From: Phyllobacterium myrsinacearum
GTDB taxonomy: Bacteria > Pseudomonadota > Alphaproteobacteria > Rhizobiales > Rhizobiaceae
DNA length: 64,000 nucleotides
Assembly (NCBI RefSeq): GCF_002980555.1
Contig: NZ_PVBT01000010.1
Span: forward strand, 124,001-188,000
Reading direction: 5' to 3'
Shown here: in pieces, positions 1 through 11,399 of the stretch
Numbering within the stretch: position 1 is the stretch's first letter
How the letters are laid out: each line of letters opens with the position of its first letter
The notes under the pieces: generated by a model
The model's input: only the letters and a program-made list of their open reading frames with translations
Told to the model about the DNA's origin: nothing
Databases searched by the model: none
Program-made: the position numbers and the translations under genes

Positions 1-268
1 CGCAGCGTTGTGCGACAGCCGTGTCCACTGCGAGAACTCTTCCCTCGAACCGCGGCAACACCCAATTGTCCCGCCACAGGCGCAGGATCGCTCCTTGTTG
101 CATATCACGCCGCTCCACGAGCAGCAGACCCTGTTCAATTTCCAGTATCGTGATTGCCGAGATGAAAAAATGAGAGAATGGTATGGTCGACGCCCATGCC
201 ATGACGTTCGCATCGGCTCTGTCCGGCCGGCGCATTTCGGAAATGAAATTGGTATCCAGAATAAACAT
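1..268 (-). CDS. vapC: VapC-type PIN-domain toxin, 3'-truncated by the window edge
   Basis: The reverse strand reads an open frame from an ATG at 268 to the window edge, giving 89 residues that begin MFILDTNFISEMRR. This is the start of a PIN-domain ribonuclease toxin (VapC/FitB type). Acidic residues sit where the family's metal ligands lie: D5 in LDTN, E43 in ILEIEQG and D82 in AVDTA. The fourth acidic residue and the C-terminus lie outside the window. The ATG shares one base with the stop of the upstream antitoxin gene (TGATG), so translation is probably coupled. Known family members cleave RNA, often tRNA, when released from their antitoxin; the target here cannot be inferred. About 50 further residues are expected for a typical 130-140-residue PIN protein. 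Confidence 0.85.
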   Translation of the reverse strand, partial: MFILDTNFISEMRRPDRADANVMAWASTIPFSHFFISAITILEIEQGLLLVERRDMQQGAILRLWRDNWVLPRFEGRVLAVDTAVAQRC

Positions 269-522
269 CAGGACAGATCGGCTGGACGAAACCGTATATT
301 CAGACTGGGTATGTCGAAATCAAAATCCGAAGGCTCTTGTTGCGCCAGCACATCGGCGAGGCTCTCCTGTCCTCCGGTGAGCTTCAGATATTCTTCCATG
401 CTCAGGAGGACATGGGCAGGCCTGCCCCGATCCGTGATGAATACGGGGCCATTGTTTGCCGCCTTTTTGACGTCACTGGCATGCTGATTGAATTCTCTGC
501 TCGAAACAGTTGTAATGCCCAC
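268..522 (-). CDS. Phd/YefM-family antitoxin
   Basis: This 84-residue protein has the Phd/YefM N-terminal fold pattern: start GITTVSSREFNQHASDVKKA, then PVFITDRGRPAHVLLSMEEY, followed by a flexible acidic C-terminal tail that would bind the toxin. The start is a GTG at 522, supported by an AAAGAGG Shine-Dalgarno six bases upstream; no in-frame ATG fits better. It lies directly before the vapC-like toxin gene with a one-base overlap, the usual antitoxin-first order. Family knowledge says it neutralises the toxin and represses its own promoter with it. A short palindrome about 17 bases upstream of the start could be that operator. The pairing of a Phd-type antitoxin with a VapC-type toxin is common in this order. 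Confidence 0.85.
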   Translation of the reverse strand: MGITTVSSREFNQHASDVKKAANNGPVFITDRGRPAHVLLSMEEYLKLTGGQESLADVLAQQEPSDFDFDIPSLNIRFRPADLS

Positions 523-538
523 AATGCACCTCTTTAAA

Positions 539-558
539 TTGTAGATACGTTACTACAA
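539..558. promoter_or_regulatory. Operator candidate of the toxin-antitoxin pair
   Basis: A perfect inverted repeat with arms TTGTAG and CTACAA and an 8-base centre containing ACGT lies just upstream of the antitoxin gene. Antitoxins of this family usually bind such palindromes to repress their own operon. Sequence supports the repeat; the binding is inferred. Confidence 0.5.
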
Positions 559-628
559 ACCGGAACTGCGGGCAAACATCATCCGGTTACCGCAATCTGA
601 TTTATTTGCCGAACTGATTTTTGCCGTG

Positions 629-2318
<1,690 letters not shown>

Positions 2319-2342
2319 GAACTGCTTCCCTTAAAACGAAGG

Positions 2343-2369
2343 GCCCGCCAAAGAGGCGGGCTTTTCTTT
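2343..2369. terminator. Rho-independent terminator after pgm
   Basis: Stem GCCCGCC / GGCGGGC with loop AAAGA, followed by TTTTCTTT on the plus strand. It lies 25 bases after the pgm stop and just beyond the convergent end of mrp. Confidence 0.9.
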
Positions 2370-2394
2370 GTCAGAGCGCAGGGAAAACGTCCTG

Positions 2395-3609
2395 CTACTC
2401 GAAAACAATCGCTGGCGCCGTCCGTCCGGGATCGGCCTTTGCCGCCTGCAGCTGGTCCCAGACCCTGGCGGCGATCTCGCGATAGACCTTCGCCTGCGGC
2501 CCTTCCGGATTGCTGATGACGACCGGCTTGCCGGCATCCGACATTTCCCGGATTTCCATCACCAGCGGCACTTCGCCAAGGAAGGGAACACCGAGCCGTT
2601 CGGCTTCAGCCTTGGCGCCGCCATGGCCGAAAATGTCGTAGCGGTTGCCGGTATCGGGCGCGATGAAATAGCTCATGTTCTCGACAATGCCGAGCAGGGG
2701 CACATCGACCTTCTTGAACATGTTCAGCCCCTTGCGCGCATCGATCAGCGCCAGATCCTGCGGTGTCGAGACGATGACAGCCCCGGCAAGCGGTACCTGC
2801 TGCGCCATGGTCAGTTGGGCGTCGCCGGTGCCGGGCGGCATATCGACCACCAGCACGTCAAGTTCACCCCACTGCACCTCGCGCAGCATCTGCGTCAGCG
2901 CGGACATCACCATCGGGCCGCGCCAGATCATCGGGGTTTCCTCGTCGACCAGGAAACCGATCGACATGACCTTCAGGCCATAGCCCTCCATGGGCTTGAG
3001 CACACGGCCGGAAACGACTTCCGGGCGGCCGGAGAGATGCAGCAGGCGCGGCATGGACGGCCCATAGATATCCGCATCGAGAATGCCGACACGATGGCCG
3101 TTGGCCTGCAGACCGAGCGCCAGATTGACCGCGGTCGTCGACTTGCCGACGCCGCCCTTGCCCGAGGCGACGGCAATGATCGCGCCAACGCCGGGAACGC
3201 CCGATTTGACCGGGGCGGCGGCATGACCGTGCCCGGACTGCGGCTGGGCCGCAACACGTGGCGGCGGGACTGCACCAGCCGGTGCCGGGCGCTGTGCGGG
3301 GCGTTGCGGCGCTGCCGGTGCGGGACGCGGCACCGCGTCATCACTGGTCGGGCCGCCGCGCTTTTCGGCGGTCAGGGCGACAATGGCTCCGGCGACACCC
3401 GGCATATTCTTGACAACGCGTTCGGCAGCGGCGCGCAACGGCTCCAGTTCCTGTGCCCGCGCAGCCGGCACAGTGATGGAGAAAAACACCTTGTTGTCAG
3501 CAATGAAAATATCCGAGACAAGTCCCAGATCGACAATATTGCTGTTGAAATCAGGCCCGGTCACCGTCTTCAGCTGATCGAGAACCTGATCCTTGCTCAC
3601 GCCTGCCAT
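2395..3609 (-). CDS. mrp: Mrp/NBP35-family ATP-binding iron-sulfur cluster carrier
   Basis: A 404-residue P-loop ATPase of the Mrp/ApbC family, thought to carry and transfer Fe-S clusters in the cytoplasm. Residues 1-80 form a MIP18 (DUF59) domain; about 81-140 is a long Pro/Ala-rich linker; the deviant Walker A GKGGVGKS is at 150-157, followed by a MinD-like ATPase domain with DMPPGTGD. E. coli Mrp has a C-X2-C cluster-binding motif near its ENMS segment. Here that region reads ENMSYFIAPDTGNRYDIFGH and has no cysteine. Relatives in this order may share this, so cluster binding may differ from the E. coli model. The gene is convergent with pgm and lies downstream of the SCO gene on the same strand, separated by a hairpin, so it may have its own promoter in 3610-3733. 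Confidence 0.93.
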   Translation of the reverse strand: MAGVSKDQVLDQLKTVTGPDFNSNIVDLGLVSDIFIADNKVFFSITVPAARAQELEPLRAAAERVVKNMPGVAGAIVALTAEKRGGPTSDDAVPRPAPAAPQRPAQRPAPAGAVPPPRVAAQPQSGHGHAAAPVKSGVPGVGAIIAVASGKGGVGKSTTAVNLALGLQANGHRVGILDADIYGPSMPRLLHLSGRPEVVSGRVLKPMEGYGLKVMSIGFLVDEETPMIWRGPMVMSALTQMLREVQWGELDVLVVDMPPGTGDAQLTMAQQVPLAGAVIVSTPQDLALIDARKGLNMFKKVDVPLLGIVENMSYFIAPDTGNRYDIFGHGGAKAEAERLGVPFLGEVPLVMEIREMSDAGKPVVISNPEGPQAKVYREIAARVWDQLQAAKADPGRTAPAIVFE

Positions 3610-3694
3610 GCTTTTTGTCCCTTTTGTTTCTTACCGCTTCACATAGTGCAGTTGAGCAGAAACGCCAATGGGGCAAAGCGCACCTTCCCGCGTG

Positions 3695-3718
3695 AACGGG
3701 GCCGCGTACGGCCCCGTT
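3695..3718 (-). terminator. Hairpin between the SCO gene and mrp
   Basis: Perfect 9-bp stem AACGGGGCC / GGCCCCGTT with a 6-base loop, beginning 16 bases past the SCO stop. No T-run follows on either strand, so it may slow or protect transcripts rather than terminate on its own. Confidence 0.45.
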
Positions 3719-3733
3719 CCTGGCAGATGAAAC

Positions 3734-4324
3734 TCAGGAGCCAAGGAGAAGCCGCAGCTTCTTCAGGGCTACATCTGTGGTTTCCTTGTAGTCGATGGTG
3801 CTCTTCAGGCGGGCATCCCGGTCGAGCAGCATCACCGATGCCGTGTGATCCATGGTGTAGTCGCCATTTTCCGTCGGCACCTTGCGGGCATAGATCTTCC
3901 AGCCCTTGATGACCTTTTCCATTTCCTTGGGATCGCCGGTGATGCCGGTGATCCGGTCGGTGAAGGCCGCCGTGTAGCCCTTCATCACCTCGGGCGTGTC
4001 CCGTTCGGGATCGACAGAGATGAAGAAGACGCGCAAGTCCTTGCCTTCGTCGCCCAATGCCTTGAGCCAGCCCGCCATTTCAAACAGTGTTGTCGGGCAG
4101 ACTTCGGGGCAATGGGTGAAGCCGAAGAACAGGGCTGTCGGATGTCCCTGGAATGCCGCTTCGGTGATCGGCGCACCATTCTGGTCGATCAGCGAAAATG
4201 GCACGCCCAGCTTCACCGGTTCTATCTCATTGCCCTTGCGGGCGCTGTAATAGGTAAAGGCCAGGAAGATCATCAGAACCGCGATGACCGACCAGAGTGC
4301 GATGCGGACGCTGCGGACGTTCAT
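3734..4324 (-). CDS. SCO1/SenC-family copper protein
   Basis: A 196-residue membrane-anchored thioredoxin-fold protein of the SCO family, which helps deliver copper to the CuA site of cytochrome c oxidase or keeps its cysteines reduced. Residues 7-25 form a single N-terminal transmembrane anchor, placing the rest in the periplasm. The metal and redox site is complete: C72 and C76 in HCPEVCP and H160 in YTMDH. Its ATG overlaps the stop of the upstream PCuAC chaperone gene (TAATG), so the two are translationally coupled. In other bacteria SCO and PCuAC proteins cooperate in oxidase maturation, and their adjacency here supports that role. Confidence 0.93.
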   Translation of the reverse strand: MNVRSVRIALWSVIAVLMIFLAFTYYSARKGNEIEPVKLGVPFSLIDQNGAPITEAAFQGHPTALFFGFTHCPEVCPTTLFEMAGWLKALGDEGKDLRVFFISVDPERDTPEVMKGYTAAFTDRITGITGDPKEMEKVIKGWKIYARKVPTENGDYTMDHTASVMLLDRDARLKSTIDYKETTDVALKKLRLLLGS

Positions 4325-4860
4325 TACTGGCCATGCCCCGTGGAGGTCGCACCGGCGGCTTCCACTTTCAGTTTGATTTCAACCTTGCCGGCTTTCTCGA
4401 ATTCGAGGGTTACCGGGACATCTTCGCCCTTCTTCAAGGGCTGCTTGATCTCCAGCAGCATCAGATGCATGCCGCCTGGCTCAAGCTCTACGGTTCCGCC
4501 GGCAGGAATTTCCACGCCGTCCGCGAGCTTGCGCATTTTCATCACCTCGCCATCCATCTTCATTTCATGGACTTCGACGCGCGCGGCGGCCGGGCTGGAA
4601 CCGCCAAGCAGGCGGTCCGCCTCCTTGGCCTCGTTGGTAATCGAGATATAACCGCCGCCAACCTTGGCACCCGGCAATGTGGCGCGGGTGAAGGCATCGG
4701 TGAACACGAGATTGCCGACTTTGACCGCATCCGTGGCTTCGTGTTTCTGCATCTTGGCTGCATCGCCCTTGCTCATGGCCGCATGGTCATGGGCCCATAC
4801 AGGCGAGGCAACCGAGGTGGCCAGCAATGCAAACATTGCAAATTTGAGAGTGGATTTCAT
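4324..4860 (-). CDS. PCuAC periplasmic copper(I) chaperone
   Basis: The 178-residue precursor has a signal peptide (residues 1-23, ending ASPVWA) and then a cupredoxin-like PCuAC (DUF461) domain. The copper ligands follow the family pattern closely: H98, M109, H132 and M134 (HEM, MKMR and MHLM). The His/Met-rich stretch just after the signal peptide (HDHAAMSKGDAAKMQKH) may add copper affinity. Start: ATG at 4860 has GGAG seven bases upstream; a longer frame to 4917 would add residues with no signal-peptide logic. It sits between the PepSY membrane protein gene (22 bases upstream) and the SCO gene (one-base overlap). PCuAC proteins pass Cu(I) to SCO and to CuA of cytochrome oxidase. Confidence 0.93.
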   Translation of the reverse strand: MKSTLKFAMFALLATSVASPVWAHDHAAMSKGDAAKMQKHEATDAVKVGNLVFTDAFTRATLPGAKVGGGYISITNEAKEADRLLGGSSPAAARVEVHEMKMDGEVMKMRKLADGVEIPAGGTVELEPGGMHLMLLEIKQPLKKGEDVPVTLEFEKAGKVEIKLKVEAAGATSTGHGQ

Positions 4861-4882
4861 GGACGTTCTCCAGTTCCGTTGT

Positions 4883-6247
4883 TTATGAGAATACGCGTTT
4901 GAGCGGGGAAGGAACACGCTGGATCAACTGATCGAGAACCAGCATGGCGAGAATGGCAAAACCCGTGAGCGGGAAGAGGACACCGAAGCCGAGGATGACC
5001 AGGGTCAACACGGCAAAGACGCTCTTTTGCGACGGCATGGGCGGCACCCCCAGACGCCCGGACGGACGGCGTTTCCACCACATGACCACGGCGGAAACCG
5101 CTGCAAGGATGATGGCGAAACAGGTGACAAGCATGACGATCTGGTTGAGAAGGCCCCAATACTGCCCCATATGCACGCCGATGCCGAACTCGATCACCTT
5201 GGCACCGGCGCCATAATCGGCAAACTTCAGATCAACCAGCGGCTTGCCGGTATACTGATCGAAATGGATCGTCCGCTGCCTGGCGATATCGTCCGGGAAA
5301 ATCGCCGCCGTATAGACGCCGTCCGGTCCCGACGGCAACGACACCTCGAAGCCCGGCGTGATGCCTTCGGCCCTGGCGGACGCCACGATCCGGTCAAGGC
5401 CGACACTTTTGACGGCCCCATCAGCTGTCGAGGTCGGGACAGGGGCGTTTTCGACGGTCCAGCCAGCCTCTGTCAGCACATCCTTTGTCGGAATTTTCGA
5501 CACCGGAACGTCGTTCCAGAGCAGCGTGGGGTATCCAAGCCCCTTGTCCGCCAGGGTGGTATTGAGCTTGTCGCCCCAATAGGCCGACCACGGCATGCCG
5601 GTAATGGCGAGAAAGAAGATCAAAGCCCCGGCCACCGCGCCGGTCACCGCATGCAGGTCACGCCAGAAGATGCGCTTGTCGGGCGTACCGCGAACCGTGA
5701 TGACGCCACCCTTCTGCTTGCGCGGCCACCACAGATAAAAGCCGGTGACGACAAGGATCAGCGCAAGACCGCCAACCGCCTCGACCACCCGGTCAAGCGC
5801 CAGCCCGAAATAGACAAGGCTGTGAATCTTGCGCACAACCCAATTGAATTCCTGCTTCTCGGCAACCTTGCCCAGCACCGAGCCGGTATAGGGATCGACG
5901 AAAACGAGGACCTTCCCGGCATCCGTACCGAGGATGACCCGGGCGGATTGGGTCGGTGCGGACGGGTCGCGATAGCGCAGGATGGTTGCGCCGGGAACGG
6001 CAGCCTCGGCGTTCCTGATCAGCAGCGACGGGGCGAGCACCTCGCTGCGCGGCGTCACGACATTGCGGTAGGCAAAGGCGGTATTGTCGATTTCATCCTT
6101 GAAAAGATAGAGCCCGCCGGTGATGGCGAGATTGAGCATGAAGGGAATGACCAGAAGGCCGGCGAAAAAATGCCAGCGCCAGATGGCGCGGTAGAGGGAT
6201 TGACTGATGTCCTTGGGCTTCTCCGAAGCCATGCTTGAGACGCTCAT
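4883..6247 (-). CDS. PepSY-associated transmembrane protein
   Basis: A 454-residue inner-membrane protein of the PepSY-TM family (DUF3526/iron-uptake flavoreductase-like group). Hydrophobic segments lie near residues 28-50, 155-174, 199-219, 375-397 and 415-437, with two large periplasmic loops carrying PepSY-like sequence (around 105-130 and 320-350, each with a D-PYTG or DQYTG turn). Conserved membrane histidines occur in WRWH, RKIHS, DLHA and VHMGQYWG. Members are found in siderophore-reduction and metal-uptake operons; here the neighbours point to copper. Start chosen at ATG 6247 (MSVSSMASEK); the frame runs open for another 99 codons upstream but that part has no family features and overlaps the upstream gene. 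Confidence 0.8.
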   Translation of the reverse strand: MSVSSMASEKPKDISQSLYRAIWRWHFFAGLLVIPFMLNLAITGGLYLFKDEIDNTAFAYRNVVTPRSEVLAPSLLIRNAEAAVPGATILRYRDPSAPTQSARVILGTDAGKVLVFVDPYTGSVLGKVAEKQEFNWVVRKIHSLVYFGLALDRVVEAVGGLALILVVTGFYLWWPRKQKGGVITVRGTPDKRIFWRDLHAVTGAVAGALIFFLAITGMPWSAYWGDKLNTTLADKGLGYPTLLWNDVPVSKIPTKDVLTEAGWTVENAPVPTSTADGAVKSVGLDRIVASARAEGITPGFEVSLPSGPDGVYTAAIFPDDIARQRTIHFDQYTGKPLVDLKFADYGAGAKVIEFGIGVHMGQYWGLLNQIVMLVTCFAIILAAVSAVVMWWKRRPSGRLGVPPMPSQKSVFAVLTLVILGFGVLFPLTGFAILAMLVLDQLIQRVPSPLKRVFS

Positions 6248-6360
6248 GCGTGTTCCAATCGTCTGACAGCAATAGTGATTGGCCTGTGAAAGACCAATGA
6301 GGGCGCCAGATGGCGCGGCCTTTCCGAGCGATGGAGGACCAGCGTTCGAAAAGTCTGGTG

Positions 6361-6744
6361 TCAGACGAGAGGGGGAGCCTGGGGCGGCGCTGCCGGAGGA
6401 TAGAGGCTGCGGGCAATCAGCACCGCTTCGCGCTTGATGGCGAGCGATACCGCCGGTTCCACGCGCTGACCGCCGGTGTGAGGCGGAACCGGGAGAATGA
6501 ACGAAGCGGACAGGCGGCAGGCCTCGCAGCCCGTGCCGTGCCATGCGTTCTTATGCGGGTCCTGGTCGCCGCTGCCGGGAAGGCAGAGCACAGGAACGGT
6601 GCCATCGGGGAGCGTATAGGCGGCAAGATCAATCTGATCATTGGATGCTGCGATGACAGGCTGATGGGCAAAGGCGACGAAGACAAGCGCCAGCGCGCAC
6701 AGCATGCGCACCGCCAGTTGCCAATCGTATCCGAATTTGCGCAT
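6361..6744 (-). CDS. Small DUF2946-like exported protein
   Basis: A 127-residue protein with an N-terminal hydrophobic segment (about residues 13-32, ending QPVIAA) that looks like a signal peptide or anchor. The mature part holds one cysteine in VLCLPG and a pair in GTGCEACRLS, a pattern like the HxxC/CxxC segment of DUF2946 proteins that accompany copper genes. The C-terminus is Pro-rich. Start: ATG at 6744 with GGGG five bases upstream; a GTG directly before it (6747) is the alternative. It is the first gene of a minus-strand run that continues with the PepSY, PCuAC and SCO genes, and lies 86 bases after the hutD stop. Function is not established; a role in periplasmic copper handling is inferred from neighbours. 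Confidence 0.65.
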   Translation of the reverse strand: MRKFGYDWQLAVRMLCALALVFVAFAHQPVIAASNDQIDLAAYTLPDGTVPVLCLPGSGDQDPHKNAWHGTGCEACRLSASFILPVPPHTGGQRVEPAVSLAIKREAVLIARSLYPPAAPPQAPPLV

Positions 6745-6830
6745 CACATCCCCGTTTTGCGTTTCCGGCTAACCAGATAACGCAGCTTGCGCGGGAAATC
6801 TATGCGGCAAAGCGACAAATGCTGGATCGT

Positions 6831-7381
6831 CTAGGCGGAAAGACCATCAATCTCCACCAGCCATGCGCCCGAAGGCACATCTGCGAACGTCACCGTTTCG
6901 GCGTTGGTGAGGTGCAATACGTCATTTGCGCCAAGTTTTTCGCCGGTTGCGAGCTTCGCCGCGCTGCGCAGGACCAGAAATGTATGGCTGCCCTTGCCGG
7001 CAACTATCGGGTCGTCACACCTTTTGACCCGCGCCGAAAATTTTCCGCGGCGGACCATGACGTTAAGGTCCGTGACCGCATGCAGCACCACCGCATGCGT
7101 CGGAATATCGCCGGGAAAGGCGATGGCACGAGATGACGGACCAAGTGTTTCGGGCAATTGGCCATCCACGGTCAGCACCATCTCGCCGTCCAGCACGGCC
7201 AGCACCCGGTCGACGCCGGGAAAGGCCGAGAACGGGCCCGACTCCGGAACTTTTGCCATGCTGATGCGCCAGTCGAAGCCGTCGACCGGCGCGCCCTCGG
7301 GAAAAACCGCAATCTCGGTGGTAACACCCTTGCCGTTTTTCCAAGGCATCTGCCGGTGCCCGGCCGAACGCAGGATGCGCA

Positions 7382-7382
<1 letters not shown>
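6831..7382 (-). CDS. hutD: HutD, histidine-utilisation accessory protein
   Basis: A 183-residue bicupin protein of the HutD/Ves family, starting MRILRSAGHRQMPWKNGKG, with the typical W-K-N-G-x-G motif and FDWRISMAKV. In Pseudomonas HutD limits hut expression, possibly by buffering urocanate; it is not an enzyme of the pathway. The start is the ATG at 7382, which shares one base with the hutU stop (TGATG); the longer frame to 7490 overlaps hutU and lacks homology features. It is the last gene of the minus-strand hut operon hutI-hutH-hutG-hutU-hutD. Confidence 0.88.
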
Positions 7383-9048
<1,666 letters not shown>

Positions 9049-9052
<4 letters not shown>

Positions 9053-9855
9053 TTTAAGCTCCCCAGCTTGAAAGCGGTTTGTTCGAGATTTTCGAGAATG
9101 TCCTTGAGATGCTTGCGCAGGCGCTCGGCCTTCGTCTCATCATAGGCAAAGGGCGGCGCTTCGGTCTGCAGATGGGTGGACTGCGCCAGCTCCATCTGGA
9201 TGGCATGCACACCCTTTTCCGGCTTGCCGTAATGGCGCGTTGTCCAGCCGCCCTTGAAGCGCCCGTTCATCACCCCGTCATAGCCGGGTGCCGCAAAGGC
9301 AAACCGGCCGGTTGCGGCAGCCACTTCGGGCGCACAGCTCGTGCCCTGATTGGTGCCGATGTTGAAATCCGGCAGCTTGCCCTGAAACAGAAACGGGATG
9401 TGCGAGCGGATAGAGTGGCAATCATAGAGAATGGCGAGGCCGTGAATATCCTGTACACGCTTGATCTCGGCCGCCAGGGCGGCGTGATAAGGCTTGTGGA
9501 AATGCTCAAGCCGCTTCTGCGTATCGGCGGCAGCGGGTTTTTCGCCATTGCGCCAGATTGCCTTGCCGTCGAAATCCGTTTCCGGGATGAGACCGGTGGT
9601 ATTCTGTCCAGGATAGAGGCTGACGCCCTCCGGATCGCGGTTGGCATCGATGACATAGCGGTGGAAGGTGGCGCGCACGGTCGTCGCTTCCGGCAGGAGT
9701 CCGTCATAAAGCGTGTGGATATGCCAGTCCGTATCGGCCAGCAGCTGTCCGTTCTCATTGAGCCGCGCCCAGATATCGGCGGGAACCTCCGTGCCCGTGT
9801 GCGGCAGGCCGAGAATGACCGGGGACGATCCCTGTTTGACGTCGACAACGCTCAT
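9049..9855 (-). CDS. hutG: N-formylglutamate deformylase
   Basis: The 268-residue protein belongs to the N-formylglutamate amidohydrolase family. It hydrolyses N-formyl-L-glutamate to glutamate and formate, the last step of the five-step (Pseudomonas-type) histidine pathway. Supporting motifs are the N-terminal [24 protein letters not shown], and the metal-binding [14 protein letters not shown]. Presence of HutF in the divergent operon confirms that this is the deformylase route and not the formiminoglutamase route. The gene overlaps hutH by four bases upstream and hutU by four bases downstream. Confidence 0.95.
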
Positions 9856-11399
9856 AGGGCGGTATCCAGTGCTGGCAGGATGTCGGGGGAAATCGCAGCA
9901 TTGAGCACGCCGGAACCAATGAGATCGGACACGGCCTTCAGATCCGGCGCCATATAGCGGTCCTCGTCCAGCGTGGGCACGACGGAACGGATGGCTGCAT
10001 GGGCGCGGGTAAGTTCCGGGCTCGTCTGCAGCGGGCTGCGCAAATCAATGCCCTGCGCGGCCGTCAATGCCTCGATGCCGATAATGGAGAACAGGTTGTC
10101 CGTCATCTGCAACAGGCGCCGCGCGCCGTGGCAGGCCATGGACACGTGGTCTTCCTGATTGGCCGAGGTCGGCGTGGAATCAACCGAAGCCGGATGCGAC
10201 ATCTGCTTGTTTTCCGACATCAGCGCGGCCGACGTCACCTCGGCGATCATCAGGCCGGAATTCAAACCCGGTTTGCGGGCAAGGAAGGCGGGCAGGCCGT
10301 AGCTCAACGCCGGATCGACCAGCAGTGCGATACGGCGCTGGGCGATCGAGCCGATTTCGCAGATGGCAATGGCGATCTGGTCGGCGGCGAAAGCAACGGG
10401 TTCCGCATGGAAATTGCCGCCCGACACCACCGAGCCGTCGCTGAGAACCAGCGGATTGTCGGTGACCGCGTTGGCCTCGATCTCCAGCGTGCGCGCCGCC
10501 ATGCGCAAGAGATCGAGACAGGCGCCATCGACCTGCGGCTGGCAGCGGATGCAGTAAGGATCCTGAACGCGCTCGTCGCCCTCAATATGGCTGGCACGGA
10601 TCGGTGAATTTTCAAGCAGGCGGCGCAGCGCGGCGCCCGTATCGATCTGGCCGCGATGGCCGCGCAGGGTGTGAATATCAGGATGGAACGGCGCGGAGGA
10701 GCCCATCGCCGCATCGGTGGACAATGCGCCCGTGATCAGCGCCGACTGCGCAGAGCGATGCGCCCGGAACAGGCCCGCGAGCGCCAGCGCCGTTGAAACC
10801 TGCGTGCCATTGATGAGTGCAAGCCCTTCCTTGGCGGCAAGCACCACCGGCGTGAGGCCGGCCTTGGCGAGGCCTTCGCCGGCATGCATCCGCGTGCCGC
10901 CAAAGGTCACGTCACCCTCGCCGATCATCGCCGCAGCCATATGCGCCAGCGGCGCCAGATCGCCGGAAGCGCCCACGGAACCTTTCTCGGGAATGACTGG
11001 GATGACGCCCTTGGCCAGCATCGCTTCGATGAGGCTGATCAGTTCCGGGCGTACGCCCGACGCGCCGCGGCCGAGCGAGATCAGCTTCAGGGCCATGATC
11101 AGGCGGACAATGTTCTCCGGCAGCGCGTTGCCGACACCGCAGCAATGCGACAGGATCAGATTGCGCTGGAGCGTTCCCACATCGGCGGCGTCGATGCGGA
11201 TCGACGCCAGCTTGCCGAAGCCGGTGTTGATGCCATAGACCGGCGCGTTGCCGGCGGCGATTTCGGCGATGCGCGCAGCCGCCGCTGCAATCCCCTTGTG
11301 AAACGAGGCATCGAGCCGGACAGGCGTGCCCTGCCAATAGATTTTTTCCAGTTCAGCCAGAGGAACGGAACCGGGGTGGAGGACGACAGTCATGGTCAA
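9852..11399 (-). CDS. hutH: Histidine ammonia-lyase
   Basis: Catalyses the first step of histidine breakdown, elimination of ammonia to give trans-urocanate. The 515-residue protein carries the A-S-G triad (residues 144-146, in [11 protein letters not shown]) that cyclises to the MIO prosthetic group, the tyrosine loop [11 protein letters not shown] near residue 54, and the C-terminal [20 protein letters not shown]. Length matches the family. It overlaps hutI by four bases upstream and hutG by four downstream, so it is the second gene of the operon. Substrate could in principle be another aromatic amino acid, but the complete hut context settles histidine. Confidence 0.97.
   Translation of the reverse strand: MTMTVVLHPGSVPLAELEKIYWQGTPVRLDASFHKGIAAAAARIAEIAAGNAPVYGINTGFGKLASIRIDAADVGTLQRNLILSHCCGVGNALPENIVRLIMALKLISLGRGASGVRPELISLIEAMLAKGVIPVIPEKGSVGASGDLAPLAHMAAAMIGEGDVTFGGTRMHAGEGLAKAGLTPVVLAAKEGLALINGTQVSTALALAGLFRAHRSAQSALITGALSTDAAMGSSAPFHPDIHTLRGHRGQIDTGAALRRLLENSPIRASHIEGDERVQDPYCIRCQPQVDGACLDLLRMAARTLEIEANAVTDNPLVLSDGSVVSGGNFHAEPVAFAADQIAIAICEIGSIAQRRIALLVDPALSYGLPAFLARKPGLNSGLMIAEVTSAALMSENKQMSHPASVDSTPTSANQEDHVSMACHGARRLLQMTDNLFSIIGIEALTAAQGIDLRSPLQTSPELTRAHAAIRSVVPTLDEDRYMAPDLKAVSDLIGSGVLNAAISPDILPALDTAL

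Noticed and set aside
2368-3909. 513-residue plus-strand frame opposite mrp and the SCO gene
   Set aside because: It spans two recognised genes and the pgm terminator, shows no domain and is an antisense shadow.
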